DNA from: Pseudomonadota bacterium
Lineage (GTDB): Bacteria; BMS3Abin14
NCBI GenBank assembly: GCA_030636965.1
Contig: DAOVVW010000089.1
Span: 1-5,647 of the forward strand
Direction of reading: 5' to 3'
Length of the DNA stretch: 5,647 nt
The position numbers and the translations under genes were made by a program. The notes below the pieces were generated by a model. The model ran no database searches and was not told the DNA's origin. It saw only the letters and a program-made list of their open reading frames with translations. Shown here piece by piece: positions 1-5,229 of the stretch. Each line of letters starts with the position of its first letter. Positions within the stretch are counted from its first letter, which is position 1.

Positions 1-150
1 ATCATGTCGGTCCCGGCACATGATGAGAGGGATTTTGAGTTTGCAAAAAAATATGACATCCCGATAAAAAGAGTAATTGTAAAAGATAAGGATAAAGAGT
101 ATACCGAAGAAGTCGAAGAAGTTTATCTTGCCAGCGACTTCATCAAAGAA
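1..150 (+). pseudogene. leuS: Leucyl-tRNA synthetase fragment (internal piece of the editing-domain region)
   Basis: Frame 1 is open from the first base and reads [22 protein letters not shown]. This matches the conserved block of the LeuRS CP1 editing domain (family pattern A-I/V-M-A/S-V-P-A/G-H-D-x-R-D-x-E-F-A-x-K-Y), where the threonine-rich pocket and this His-Asp segment hydrolyse mischarged tRNA-Leu. The residues after about position 80 (a Lys/Asp/Glu-rich run) no longer look clearly like LeuRS. The frame continues to a stop at 250-252 but by then overlaps a DUF2207 gene read in another frame. The piece is AT-rich and lysine-rich compared with what follows. It has no start, no HIGH or KMSKS motif and no downstream LeuRS sequence, so it cannot be functional here. 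It is either the edge of a rearrangement or a chimeric contig end. Family assignment is good; the exact end of homology is uncertain. Confidence 0.6.
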
Positions 151-152
151 AT

Positions 153-1742
153 TTGCGTTGTTACCACACCAAAACAGCCCGGAACGGGGTGCGGTTATAC
201 ATCGGTAGCAAGGACCGGTTCCTCTCCACGGGTGTCTACACATATACGATAACTTATCGCACTGACCGCCAACTGGGGTTTTTCAAGAATCATGATGAAC
301 TTTACTGGAATGCCACTGGCAACGGTTGGGGATTTTTCATTGAAAAGGGATCGGCCACAGTAAAACTCCCCTCATCGGTTCCCCCTGAGACACTTAAGCT
401 TTTTGCCTACACAGGGCCACAGGGCAGCAAAGCCCAGAACTATACTGCCGAGATAGATGGTGACGGACGCGCCGTCTTCCGAACAACCAGCCCCCTGAGA
501 CCCTATGAAGGCCTGACCTTGGTAGTGGGCTGGCCAAAGGGTTACATCAGGGAACCTAGCCGTCTTGACAGGACAGGTTATCTTTTCAGCGACAACCTGG
601 ATCTACTTATCGGACTGATTGGCCTTCTGATCGTCATAGGCTATTACTACATCACCTGGAAGAAGGTAGGGAAGGACCCCGAGAAGGGAACAACAATCCC
701 CCATTACGGGCCGCCCGACAATCTCTCACCAGCAGCAAGTCGGTACATCCTGAAGATGGGCTTCGACCATCGCTCCTTCACAGCCGCCATTATCGATATG
801 GGCGTCAAGGGGTATCTCTCCATTACAAACGAGGGAAAGGACTATACCTTAGAAAGGAATCCAGATGCCGACATGTCAAGGCTTTCCAGGGGTGAAACCA
901 GGGTGGCCAACAAACTGTTCGGCAGCAGAAAGAGAAATACCCTCAAGCTCAAGAACAAGCATCATACAAAGATATCCGGATCTATCAAGGCCCTTAAGAA
1001 ACAGTTGGCTGGAGACCACCACAAGGTACTCTTTAACTCGAACAAAAAACACCTGGTTCCCGGGATTTTAGTATCTATAGTTGTTCTTCTTGCGGCGGGT
1101 ATTGTCGGCGCAAAGGCCAAATCTGCATTCCTTTTCATGACATTCTGGCTCTCCATCTGGACTGTGGCGGTTGTAGGCCTCTGGTTGGCCAGAAACTACT
1201 TAATAGCAGTTATTTTCACTTTCTTTGAGATAATGGGTCTAGTTATGTTGACCCAGGCTGCATCCTTGTCTGTGACTGCCCTGGTTGTCCTGTTGATCCT
1301 CATAAATGTTGTGTTCTTCAACATTATCAAGGCACCCACTCTTCTTGGAAGGAGCATCATGGATAAGCTGGAGGGATTCAAAATGTACCTGGAGGCCGCG
1401 GAGAAGGACAGGCTCCAGTTCATGAACCCGCCTGAACGTACCCCCGAGCTTTTCGAGAAGTTCCTGCCGTATGCTTTCGCCCTAGATGTAGACCAGGAGT
1501 GGTCCGAGCAGTTTTCCCAGGTCCTGTCACAGGCCGGGGAGGACGGTGAACCCTACTCGCCAGGCTGGTATCACGGCTCACACTGGAACAGGATGAACCT
1601 GTCCGGTTTCACCTCCGGTCTGGGCTCTTCGCTGAATTCAGCTATCTCATCCTCTTCCACCGCACCTGGGTCATCTTCAGGCGGCGGTGGAGGCGGATAC
1701 TCCGGAGGGGGAGGAGGTGGCGGCGGAGGCGGAGGGTGGTAG
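153..1742 (+). CDS. DUF2207 (YciQ-like) membrane protein, N-terminus missing, glycine-rich C-terminal tail
   Basis: This is a predicted inner-membrane protein of the DUF2207 family, whose biochemical role is unknown. The first residues ([18 protein letters not shown], then [14 protein letters not shown] and [12 protein letters not shown]) are the middle of the family's extracytoplasmic domain. About the first 100 residues and the usual signal peptide are absent. The TTG at 153 is only the first possible codon in the open frame (open from 96) and is not a convincing start. Hydrophobic segments lie near residues 149-168, then four more at about 301-320, 325-346, 349-368 and 372-392. Between them is the cytoplasmic part with the family-typical [15 protein letters not shown] and a segment ending MGVKGYLSI. 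After the last helix comes [20 protein letters not shown], also typical. The C-terminus is Ser-rich and then an almost pure glycine run ending in Trp, a tail common in this family. The gene is 5'-truncated by fusion to the LeuRS fragment. I am confident of the family and not of any function. Confidence 0.8.
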   Translation: MRCYHTKTARNGVRLYIGSKDRFLSTGVYTYTITYRTDRQLGFFKNHDELYWNATGNGWGFFIEKGSATVKLPSSVPPETLKLFAYTGPQGSKAQNYTAEIDGDGRAVFRTTSPLRPYEGLTLVVGWPKGYIREPSRLDRTGYLFSDNLDLLIGLIGLLIVIGYYYITWKKVGKDPEKGTTIPHYGPPDNLSPAASRYILKMGFDHRSFTAAIIDMGVKGYLSITNEGKDYTLERNPDADMSRLSRGETRVANKLFGSRKRNTLKLKNKHHTKISGSIKALKKQLAGDHHKVLFNSNKKHLVPGILVSIVVLLAAGIVGAKAKSAFLFMTFWLSIWTVAVVGLWLARNYLIAVIFTFFEIMGLVMLTQAASLSVTALVVLLILINVVFFNIIKAPTLLGRSIMDKLEGFKMYLEAAEKDRLQFMNPPERTPELFEKFLPYAFALDVDQEWSEQFSQVLSQAGEDGEPYSPGWYHGSHWNRMNLSGFTSGLGSSLNSAISSSSTAPGSSSGGGGGGYSGGGGGGGGGGGW

Positions 1743-1753
1743 TGGTAAGTGCA

Positions 1754-1784
1754 AGTTTCTAGTTTCTGGCTTCTAGTTTCTAGT
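1754..1784 (+). repeat. Heptad repeat, AGTTTCT type (left copy of an inverted pair)
   Basis: Four consecutive 7-base units are visible: AGTTTCT, AGTTTCT, GGCTTCT, AGTTTCT, followed by AGT. The reverse complement of bases 4624-4654 matches this tract at 28 of 31 positions, so the two copies form a long-range inverted pair around the phospholipase and sigma factor genes. It begins 12 bases after the DUF2207 stop codon. Confidence 0.8.
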
Positions 1785-1825
1785 GAATCTCAAACCTCGA
1801 CACCTCGATTAAATCCAGCAAGCCC

Positions 1826-1853
1826 TTCTGCCTCCTGCCTCATTCCTTCTGCA
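1826..1853 (+). repeat. Heptad repeat, TTCTGCC type
   Basis: Four degenerate 7-base units follow one another: TTCTGCC, TCCTGCC, TCATTCC, TTCTGCA. The sequence is unrelated to the AGTTTCT tract 40 bases upstream but has the same period. It lies outside any gene. Confidence 0.6.
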
Positions 1854-2041
1854 TAAGAGCAGATAGGATCAGACCGTATTAGTTCCAACTGATCCACTGC
1901 GAAACTACCTTCACACTGCGAAGAAAAAGTATGAAAATTCCTTCACACATGACCTCATAACTTCAAACTGCATTTCCTTATAACTCCTTATATTACAGTT
2001 AGTTAGAAGCATATACTATTTTTCCTCATCCATGGCATACG

Positions 2042-2066
2042 CCTTGAAACCCTCCAGTCAAGGAGG
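2042..2066 (+). promoter_or_regulatory. Ribosome binding site of the phospholipase gene inside two competing hairpins
   Basis: The Shine-Dalgarno AGGAGG (2061-2066) sits 8 bases before the ATG at 2075 and fixes that start. The bases just upstream can pair with it in two mutually exclusive ways: CCTTGA (2042-2047) with TCAAGG (2058-2063), loop of 10, or CCTCC (2051-2055) with GGAGG (2062-2066), loop of 6. Either would bury the ribosome binding site. The pairing is seen directly; a regulatory role is inference, and the short stems could be chance. Confidence 0.45.
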
Positions 2067-2074
2067 ACGGAAAA

Positions 2075-3652
2075 ATGGAAAAGAATCTAACAAAAATCAA
2101 ATCAAGGACCATCAGTTGGTGTTTCGTTTTGCTACTGCTGCTTTACATTGTCATCCCGGCAACTGCCTCGGCTGGCTTCATGAAACGGGAGTCAGATACA
2201 AACATGACACCAGAATCGATCAAAGAACTGGAATACAGATTAGCTGTTGATGATGGTTTTTCAAAGAAGCTTGAAGGTATTGAAGCCCACGGCAAACAGG
2301 CTGCCGGCAGTAGAAAAATGCAGGCTGTTGCACATGGAGTATGGAGCCATATCAGTATAATCACCAGGCCATTTACTTCTTTTCAGCGCCTGCTATTTAT
2401 GGTGGTAGATACCGCCGCGGACGCTCTCAGGTGGACCTGGCCCAACAGCTTCAAGGACGGCGAAGTGGCTCCTCTTGCCCGGCATGAGGGGATGGACCTT
2501 GTTGAATGGGAAAGGGAGTTGGATGAGATTACAGGCACAACCTCTTCAAAGGGTACAATACGCTATCTCATAGACGGTGAGGAATTCTTCTCCAGGTTGA
2601 TTAAACGGATGAGTGAAGCCGTGGAGTCGATCCACCTCAGAACATATATTTTCGACAATGACGAACATGCCACCAAGATCGGGGAAATACTCAAGAAGCG
2701 GTCTCATGAGGTCGACACAAGGGTAATGCTGGATGGTGCGGGAAGCATTATGGCAACAATGGGGGATTCTGAGAATATGCCGGCCGATCACAAGGTGCCA
2801 AATTCCGTCCGGGCATTTCTTAAGGAAGGATCAAAGATCAGAGTCCGGCAGAGAACCAATCCCTTCTTCTTCTTTGACCACTCAAAGACCACTATCCTGG
2901 ACCGCAAAATAGCCTTCATCGGGGGAATGAACATCGGCAGGGAATACCGTTACGAGTGGCACGACATGATGATGGAAGTAGAAGGTCCTGTGGTAGACAT
3001 TTTACAGAACGATTTCAACCGGGCCTGGGCCCATGCAGGATTCTTCGGAGATTTCGAAAAACTAATATACAAGCTCAAGCGCAAGAAAAAAGTGGCAGAC
3101 GATCTTGGCTACCCGATCCGAGTCCTGTTCACCAGACCTGGAGATTCCCAGATCTATCGCACACAGATCGCAGCTATTCGCAATGCCAAAAAGTACATCT
3201 TTATTCAGAATGCATATTTTTCAGATGACAAGTTCCTTTACGAACTGATAAGGGCACGTCGCCGGGGGGTTGATGTGAGGGTCATTCTCCCTGACAGAGA
3301 GAACTGGAACAAATCGTTGAAAGGATCCCTGAAAAAAATGATGAACTCAAGTAATGCACTTGCAGCCAATACCATGCTGGCCAACGGGATAAAGGTTTAC
3401 CTCTACCCAAGTATGACTCACATAAAAGCCGCTGTATATGACGGTTGGGCCTGCCTGGGATCAGCTAACTTCGACAAAGCCAGCCTGCACATGAATGAGG
3501 AGATAAATATCGCCACATCCTATCCCCCGGCAGTAAACGAACTTGTTAAGCGGCTTTTCCTGCCTGATTTTGAGAAATCTCGTGAACTCACCAGTGAATA
3601 CAAGATAGCGGCAATTGATCGCATCAGCGAATTGATAGCGGATCAGCTGTAA
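2075..3652 (+). CDS. Secreted phospholipase D-like / cardiolipin synthase-like protein with two HKD motifs
   Basis: This 525-residue protein belongs to the phospholipase D superfamily, whose members act on phosphodiester bonds through a covalent phosphohistidine; bacterial relatives make cardiolipin or cut phospholipids. Both catalytic motifs are intact: H269-x-K271-x4-D276 followed by GGMN (283-286), and H449-x-K451-x4-D456 followed by GSAN (462-465) and then the family-typical NFD and NEE. In the second motif only five residues separate Asp from GSAN, one fewer than the canonical spacing. The first 33 residues look like a signal peptide: Lys/Arg-rich start, hydrophobic core CFVLLLLLYIVIP, cleavage site ASA before G34. 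No further membrane span is evident, so a periplasmic or exported enzyme is likely, unlike membrane-anchored ClsA. Residues 34 to about 160 are a largely helical-looking segment I do not recognise, before the first PLD domain begins near residue 160. The ATG at 2075 is set by AGGAGG 8 bases upstream. Substrate cannot be told from sequence. Confidence 0.88.
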   Translation: MEKNLTKIKSRTISWCFVLLLLLYIVIPATASAGFMKRESDTNMTPESIKELEYRLAVDDGFSKKLEGIEAHGKQAAGSRKMQAVAHGVWSHISIITRPFTSFQRLLFMVVDTAADALRWTWPNSFKDGEVAPLARHEGMDLVEWERELDEITGTTSSKGTIRYLIDGEEFFSRLIKRMSEAVESIHLRTYIFDNDEHATKIGEILKKRSHEVDTRVMLDGAGSIMATMGDSENMPADHKVPNSVRAFLKEGSKIRVRQRTNPFFFFDHSKTTILDRKIAFIGGMNIGREYRYEWHDMMMEVEGPVVDILQNDFNRAWAHAGFFGDFEKLIYKLKRKKKVADDLGYPIRVLFTRPGDSQIYRTQIAAIRNAKKYIFIQNAYFSDDKFLYELIRARRRGVDVRVILPDRENWNKSLKGSLKKMMNSSNALAANTMLANGIKVYLYPSMTHIKAAVYDGWACLGSANFDKASLHMNEEINIATSYPPAVNELVKRLFLPDFEKSRELTSEYKIAAIDRISELIADQL

Positions 3653-3811
3653 TTCATCCTTGAAAAACCACTGTCATAATAATATTCTTATAATATACTG
3701 CGCTGTTTTAACGATCTTACGTTCATCATCACATCTCTGATTGGTTTTTCCCATAGAAAACCCGGCTCTTAAATAATCGATGAACGGTGCCATTGACTGT
3801 GAGGTGCTTAA

Positions 3812-4402
3812 ATGGCGACGGAAAAACTGGAGTTTCAGGAAATATACAAGGATTATATGCCTCAGATCGTCCGTTACTTTTCCAGGCTGGTTGGGGACGC
3901 TGACGCAGAGGACCTGGCCCAGGAAACTTTCGTAAAGGTTGATAGAGGTCTGGAAAATTTCAGGGGCGACTCAAAAGTATCAACCTGGATCTACAGTATC
4001 GCGACCAATGTTGCCAGGGACAGATTCAGGAAAACTTCCGGTAGCAGGGAACAATCAGAATCGTCGATCTCTGAAAATGGCATCGAAACCGAGGACGAGA
4101 ACGTCTGGACCGGGGAAAAGGCTCGCGATGCTGAGGGTCAGACTTTAAGAAAAGAGATGAATACCTGCATAAGAAGTTTTATCGATGACCTGCCGGAAGA
4201 CTACAGGGAAGTTCTTGTCCTGATGGACCTCGAGGGCTTCAAGCAGAAGGAAATCGCCGAGATCCTGGACATTTCCCTTGAAAATGTGAAGATCAGGCTC
4301 CACCGCGGCCGGGTTGCCCTTCGCGGGGAGCTCCAGACCGGATGCAGCTTTCACCGGGATGAAGAGAACGAGTTGGGGTGTGAGCTTAAAGGTGATGAAT
4401 AA
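3812..4402 (+). CDS. ECF (sigma-70 family group 4) RNA polymerase sigma factor with Cys/His C-terminal extension
   Basis: This 196-residue protein has the two-domain plan of an extracytoplasmic-function sigma factor, which directs RNA polymerase to stress promoters. Region 2 spans roughly residues 10-75: DAEDLAQETFVKV (31-43) contacts core polymerase, and FRGDSKVSTWIYSIATNVARD (50-70) with the basic end RFRK reads the -10. An acidic, low-complexity linker follows (75-110). Region 4 covers about 127-172, with LPEDYREVLVLMDLEGF and the helix-turn-helix QKEIAEILDISLENVKIRLH that reads the -35. After it comes a short tail, TGCSFHRDEENELGCELK, holding C178, H181 and C190; C119 lies just before region 4. 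From memory, similar tails recur in a group of environmental ECF factors, which suggests metal or redox sensing, but this is not proven. GAGGTG (3801-3806) lies 5 bases before the ATG. No anti-sigma factor with a zinc-finger signature is next to it; the following gene is a SHOCT membrane protein about 310 bases away. Confidence 0.9.
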   Translation: MATEKLEFQEIYKDYMPQIVRYFSRLVGDADAEDLAQETFVKVDRGLENFRGDSKVSTWIYSIATNVARDRFRKTSGSREQSESSISENGIETEDENVWTGEKARDAEGQTLRKEMNTCIRSFIDDLPEDYREVLVLMDLEGFKQKEIAEILDISLENVKIRLHRGRVALRGELQTGCSFHRDEENELGCELKGDE

Positions 4403-4404
4403 AA

Positions 4405-4432
4405 GTTGTTGGTTGTTAGTGGTTAGTTGTTT
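4405..4432 (+). repeat. Heptad repeat, GTTGTTA type
   Basis: Four 7-base units follow each other directly: GTTGTTG, GTTGTTA, GTGGTTA, GTTGTTT. The tract begins two bases after the sigma factor stop codon, so the repeat abuts the gene. Confidence 0.7.
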
Positions 4433-4498
4433 GTAAGTAATTAACTTTACAGTAAGTATTAAACAGGATTTATTCCGCTTTCCCTTCCTGCTTTCCGC

Positions 4499-4560
4499 CC
4501 TCCGTGCCTCCGTGGTAAAAACCCCAAGCCTGACTCTGTGTCCTCTGTGACCTCTGTGGT
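4499..4560 (+). repeat. CCTCCGTG / CTCTGTG dispersed-type repeat
   Basis: CCTCCGTG occurs twice with an 8-base period (4499-4506 and 4507-4514). CTCTGTG occurs three times with a 9-base period (4534, 4543, 4552) and ends in TGTGGT. Very similar CTCTGTG-rich strings are scattered through many environmental bacterial genomes and are often mis-annotated as proteins rich in HRGHR on the opposite strand, as would happen here. The recurrence elsewhere is from memory, not from a search. Confidence 0.65.
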
Positions 4561-4571
4561 TCAAACCCAAC

Positions 4572-4606
4572 TTCCAATATCTAATTTCTAATGCTCCAAT
4601 TCTAAT
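4572..4606 (+). repeat. Heptad repeat, TTCTAAT type
   Basis: Five 7-base units run without a break: TTCCAAT, ATCTAAT, TTCTAAT, GCTCCAA, TTCTAAT. The sequence differs from the other heptad tracts here but keeps the period exactly. Confidence 0.65.
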
Positions 4607-4623
4607 TTTCTTTCCTGTTTTCC

Positions 4624-4654
4624 ACTAGAAACCAGAAACAAGAAACTAGAAACT
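4624..4654 (-). repeat. Heptad repeat, AGTTTCT type (right copy, inverted)
   Basis: Read on the minus strand, the units are AGTTTCT, AGTTTCT, TGTTTCT, GGTTTCT, then AGT. It matches the tract at 1754-1784 at 28 of 31 positions in opposite orientation. The right copy ends about 45 bases before the Shine-Dalgarno of the SHOCT gene. Confidence 0.8.
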
Positions 4655-4698
4655 CAAAAAAAGTATCTTTTTCATCATCACTTCCGTCTATAGGGTCG

Positions 4699-4710
4699 AA
4701 AGGAGGTGAT
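4699..4710 (+). promoter_or_regulatory. Exceptionally long Shine-Dalgarno sequence of the SHOCT gene
   Basis: AAAGGAGGTGAT is complementary over 12 bases to the usual bacterial 16S rRNA 3' end (ATCACCTCCTTT). The GGAGG core is 8 bases from the ATG at 4715. This settles the start: the in-frame GTG at 4706 lies within the Shine-Dalgarno and is not the initiation codon. Strong translation is expected. Confidence 0.85.
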
Positions 4711-4714
4711 TCAA

Positions 4715-4969
4715 ATGTACGCTGACGCAACTTTCTGGAGCACATACTGGTGGATAATACCTTTAGTCATGATGGCACTGTGCATGTTCGGAATGAGGGG
4801 CAGGGGTTTCTGCATGATGGGCCGACACTCTGACGACTCACATGAGGGGCATTTTGATTCCTCATCCGATTCAGCCCTGGACGTCCTCGACAGGAGATAT
4901 GCTCATGGCGAGATCGACGGAGTTGAATACGAGGAGAAAAAAGCGGCAATAACCCGAAACACTAACTGA
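4715..4969 (+). CDS. Small membrane protein with C-terminal SHOCT domain
   Basis: This 84-residue protein has one hydrophobic segment near residues 7-28 (FWSTYWWIIPLVMMALCMFG), a short basic Met/Cys-containing stretch (MRGRGFCMMGRH, 27-38), a His/Asp/Ser-rich linker, and a SHOCT motif at about 54-80 (ALDVLDRRYAHGEIDGVEYEEKK). SHOCT is a short helical domain at the ends of many bacterial membrane or secreted proteins, thought to act in oligomerisation or binding; its exact function is not established. M19, M20, M24, M27, M34, M35, C23, C33, H38, H43 and H46 give it a composition that could bind a soft metal such as copper, which is inference. It lies between an ECF sigma factor and an ArsR-type regulator, and a hairpin with a T run follows 42 bases after the stop. 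It could be a target or a membrane partner of the sigma factor; nothing in sequence proves this. Confidence 0.8.
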   Translation: MYADATFWSTYWWIIPLVMMALCMFGMRGRGFCMMGRHSDDSHEGHFDSSSDSALDVLDRRYAHGEIDGVEYEEKKAAITRNTN

Positions 4970-4984
4970 TACTGGTAAGAACAG

Positions 4985-5005
4985 TCCCTGGACCCAGGTC
5001 CCAGG
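4985..5005 (+). repeat. Short heptad repeat, TCCCAGG type
   Basis: Three 7-base units are adjacent: TCCCTGG, ACCCAGG, TCCCAGG. The tract is short, so chance is possible, but it has the same period as the other intergenic tracts and lies immediately before the hairpin at 5011. Confidence 0.4.
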
Positions 5006-5010
5006 TAAAC

Positions 5011-5057
5011 ATGGGGTCAGAGCAAATCCAAAAGTGCTCTGACCCCATCGCGTTTTT
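5011..5057 (+). terminator. Perfect 14-bp hairpin with T run: terminator and/or REP-like palindrome
   Basis: ATGGGGTCAGAGCA (5011-5024) pairs perfectly with TGCTCTGACCCCAT (5035-5048) across a 10-base loop. Four bases later comes TTTTT (5053-5057). The position, 42 bases after the SHOCT stop and before the separate promoter of the ArsR-type gene, fits a terminator, although the T run is offset from the stem. The word GGGGTCAGAG is also, from memory, typical of dispersed palindromes linked with REP-associated tyrosine transposases in environmental Proteobacteria. The structure is certain; which role it plays is not. Confidence 0.6.
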
Positions 5058-5178
5058 GATAGAAACTGTTTAATTCCTGTGTTCAAAATCTGTCTCCTAT
5101 ACCCCACTACTTACAATACACGATGGAGTGGTGAAGAATCAACGGAGCTCCCTGGGATCAGAAAATTCAAAAAAGGAC

Positions 5179-5207
5179 TTGACAAGCCGGCTCGGGTTGA
5201 CTATATT
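5179..5207 (+). promoter_or_regulatory. Sigma-70 promoter of the ArsR-type gene
   Basis: TTGACA (5179-5184) and TATATT (5202-5207) are separated by exactly 17 bases. This is a perfect -35 and a one-mismatch -10 at ideal spacing. Transcription should begin near 5214-5215, right at the ATG at 5215, which argues against the upstream in-frame GTG at 5128 as the start. Confidence 0.75.
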
Positions 5208-5229
5208 TCGATATATGTCGAACATTCGA
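5203..5229 (+). promoter_or_regulatory. Probable operator of the ArsR-type repressor (autoregulation)
   Basis: The site overlaps the -10 and the transcription start. It contains TTCGATAT (5207-5214) facing ATGTCGAA (5215-5222), symmetric at 7 of 8 positions, and a third TTCGA (5225-5229) that forms TCGAA-CA-TTCGA with the second arm. The 13-base word ATATTTCGATATA (5203-5215) recurs exactly at 5576-5588 inside a second promoter. ArsR-family proteins bind imperfect palindromes over their own promoters and leave when metal binds. Confidence 0.7.

Larger units (their letters stand above)
1743..2074. other. Non-coding spacer with short-period repeats
   Basis: I see no credible gene in these 332 bases. 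The left part holds two 7-base-period repeats (annotated separately) and a doubled ACCTCGA at 1794-1800 and 1802-1808. The middle has CACTGCGAA twice (1895-1903 and 1914-1922) and CCTTCACAC twice. The right half is AT-rich (about 1975-2030) and leads to the ribosome binding site of the phospholipase gene, so the promoter probably lies there, although no -35/-10 pair stands out. No intrinsic terminator is visible after the DUF2207 gene. Confidence 0.6.
4403..4698. other. Non-coding mosaic of short-period repeats
   Basis: This gap between the sigma factor and the SHOCT gene is almost entirely a patchwork of short degenerate repeats: a GTTGTTA tract, a pyrimidine-rich stretch, CCTCCGTG and CTCTGTG units, a TTCTAAT tract and an AGTTTCT tract in reverse orientation (each listed separately). 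A minus-strand reading frame crosses it, but its product is just translated repeat (Arg-Gly-His and Thr-Glu-Ala-Arg-Arg runs), so I do not call a gene. No clear intrinsic terminator is seen after the sigma factor. The promoter of the SHOCT gene should be near 4655-4698, but I cannot point to it. Confidence 0.7.

Noticed and set aside
1989..2017. TATACT (2012-2017) as a -10 for the phospholipase gene
   Set aside because: The base stretch at the correct -35 distance is TATATT, not TTGACA-like. In AT-rich sequence a lone -10 match is weak evidence.
2032..2250. Reading frame starting at the ATG at 2032, before the phospholipase gene
   Set aside because: It overlaps the phospholipase signal peptide in another frame, has no ribosome binding site, and has no recognisable domain.
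3660..3699. TTGAAA (3660-3665) with TATAAT (3689-3694) as a promoter for the sigma factor gene
   Set aside because: The spacer is 23 bases, too long for a sigma-70 promoter; other pairings gave no good -35.
3662..3750. GAAAAACCA (3662-3670) and its reverse complement at 3742-3750
   Set aside because: A 9-base A/T-rich match 70 bases apart in AT-rich spacer is easily explained by chance, and no other structure accompanies it.
4145..4570. Minus-strand reading frame of 141 codons across the repeat region and the end of the sigma factor
   Set aside because: Its product is translated dispersed repeat (HRGHRGHR, TTEARRAE, TTNNQQ) plus the antisense of region 4 of the sigma factor. It has no ribosome binding site and no family resemblance.
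1754..4654. CRISPR array or tandem-repeat array
   Set aside because: The repeats are 7-9 bases with no spacers of constant length and no cas genes; nothing matches a CRISPR layout.
4651..4690. CGTCTA (4685-4690) as an ECF-type -10 for the SHOCT gene
   Set aside because: No AAC-type -35 lies 16-17 bases upstream, the nearest being about 30 bases away, so autoregulation of this gene by the sigma factor is not supported.
4706..4714. GTG at 4706 as start of the SHOCT protein
   Set aside because: It lies inside the Shine-Dalgarno sequence that serves the ATG at 4715.
5128..5214. N-terminal extension of the ArsR-type protein from the GTG at 5128
   Set aside because: The extension contains the TTGACA-17-TATATT promoter, resembles no ArsR N-terminus, and has a poor ribosome binding site.
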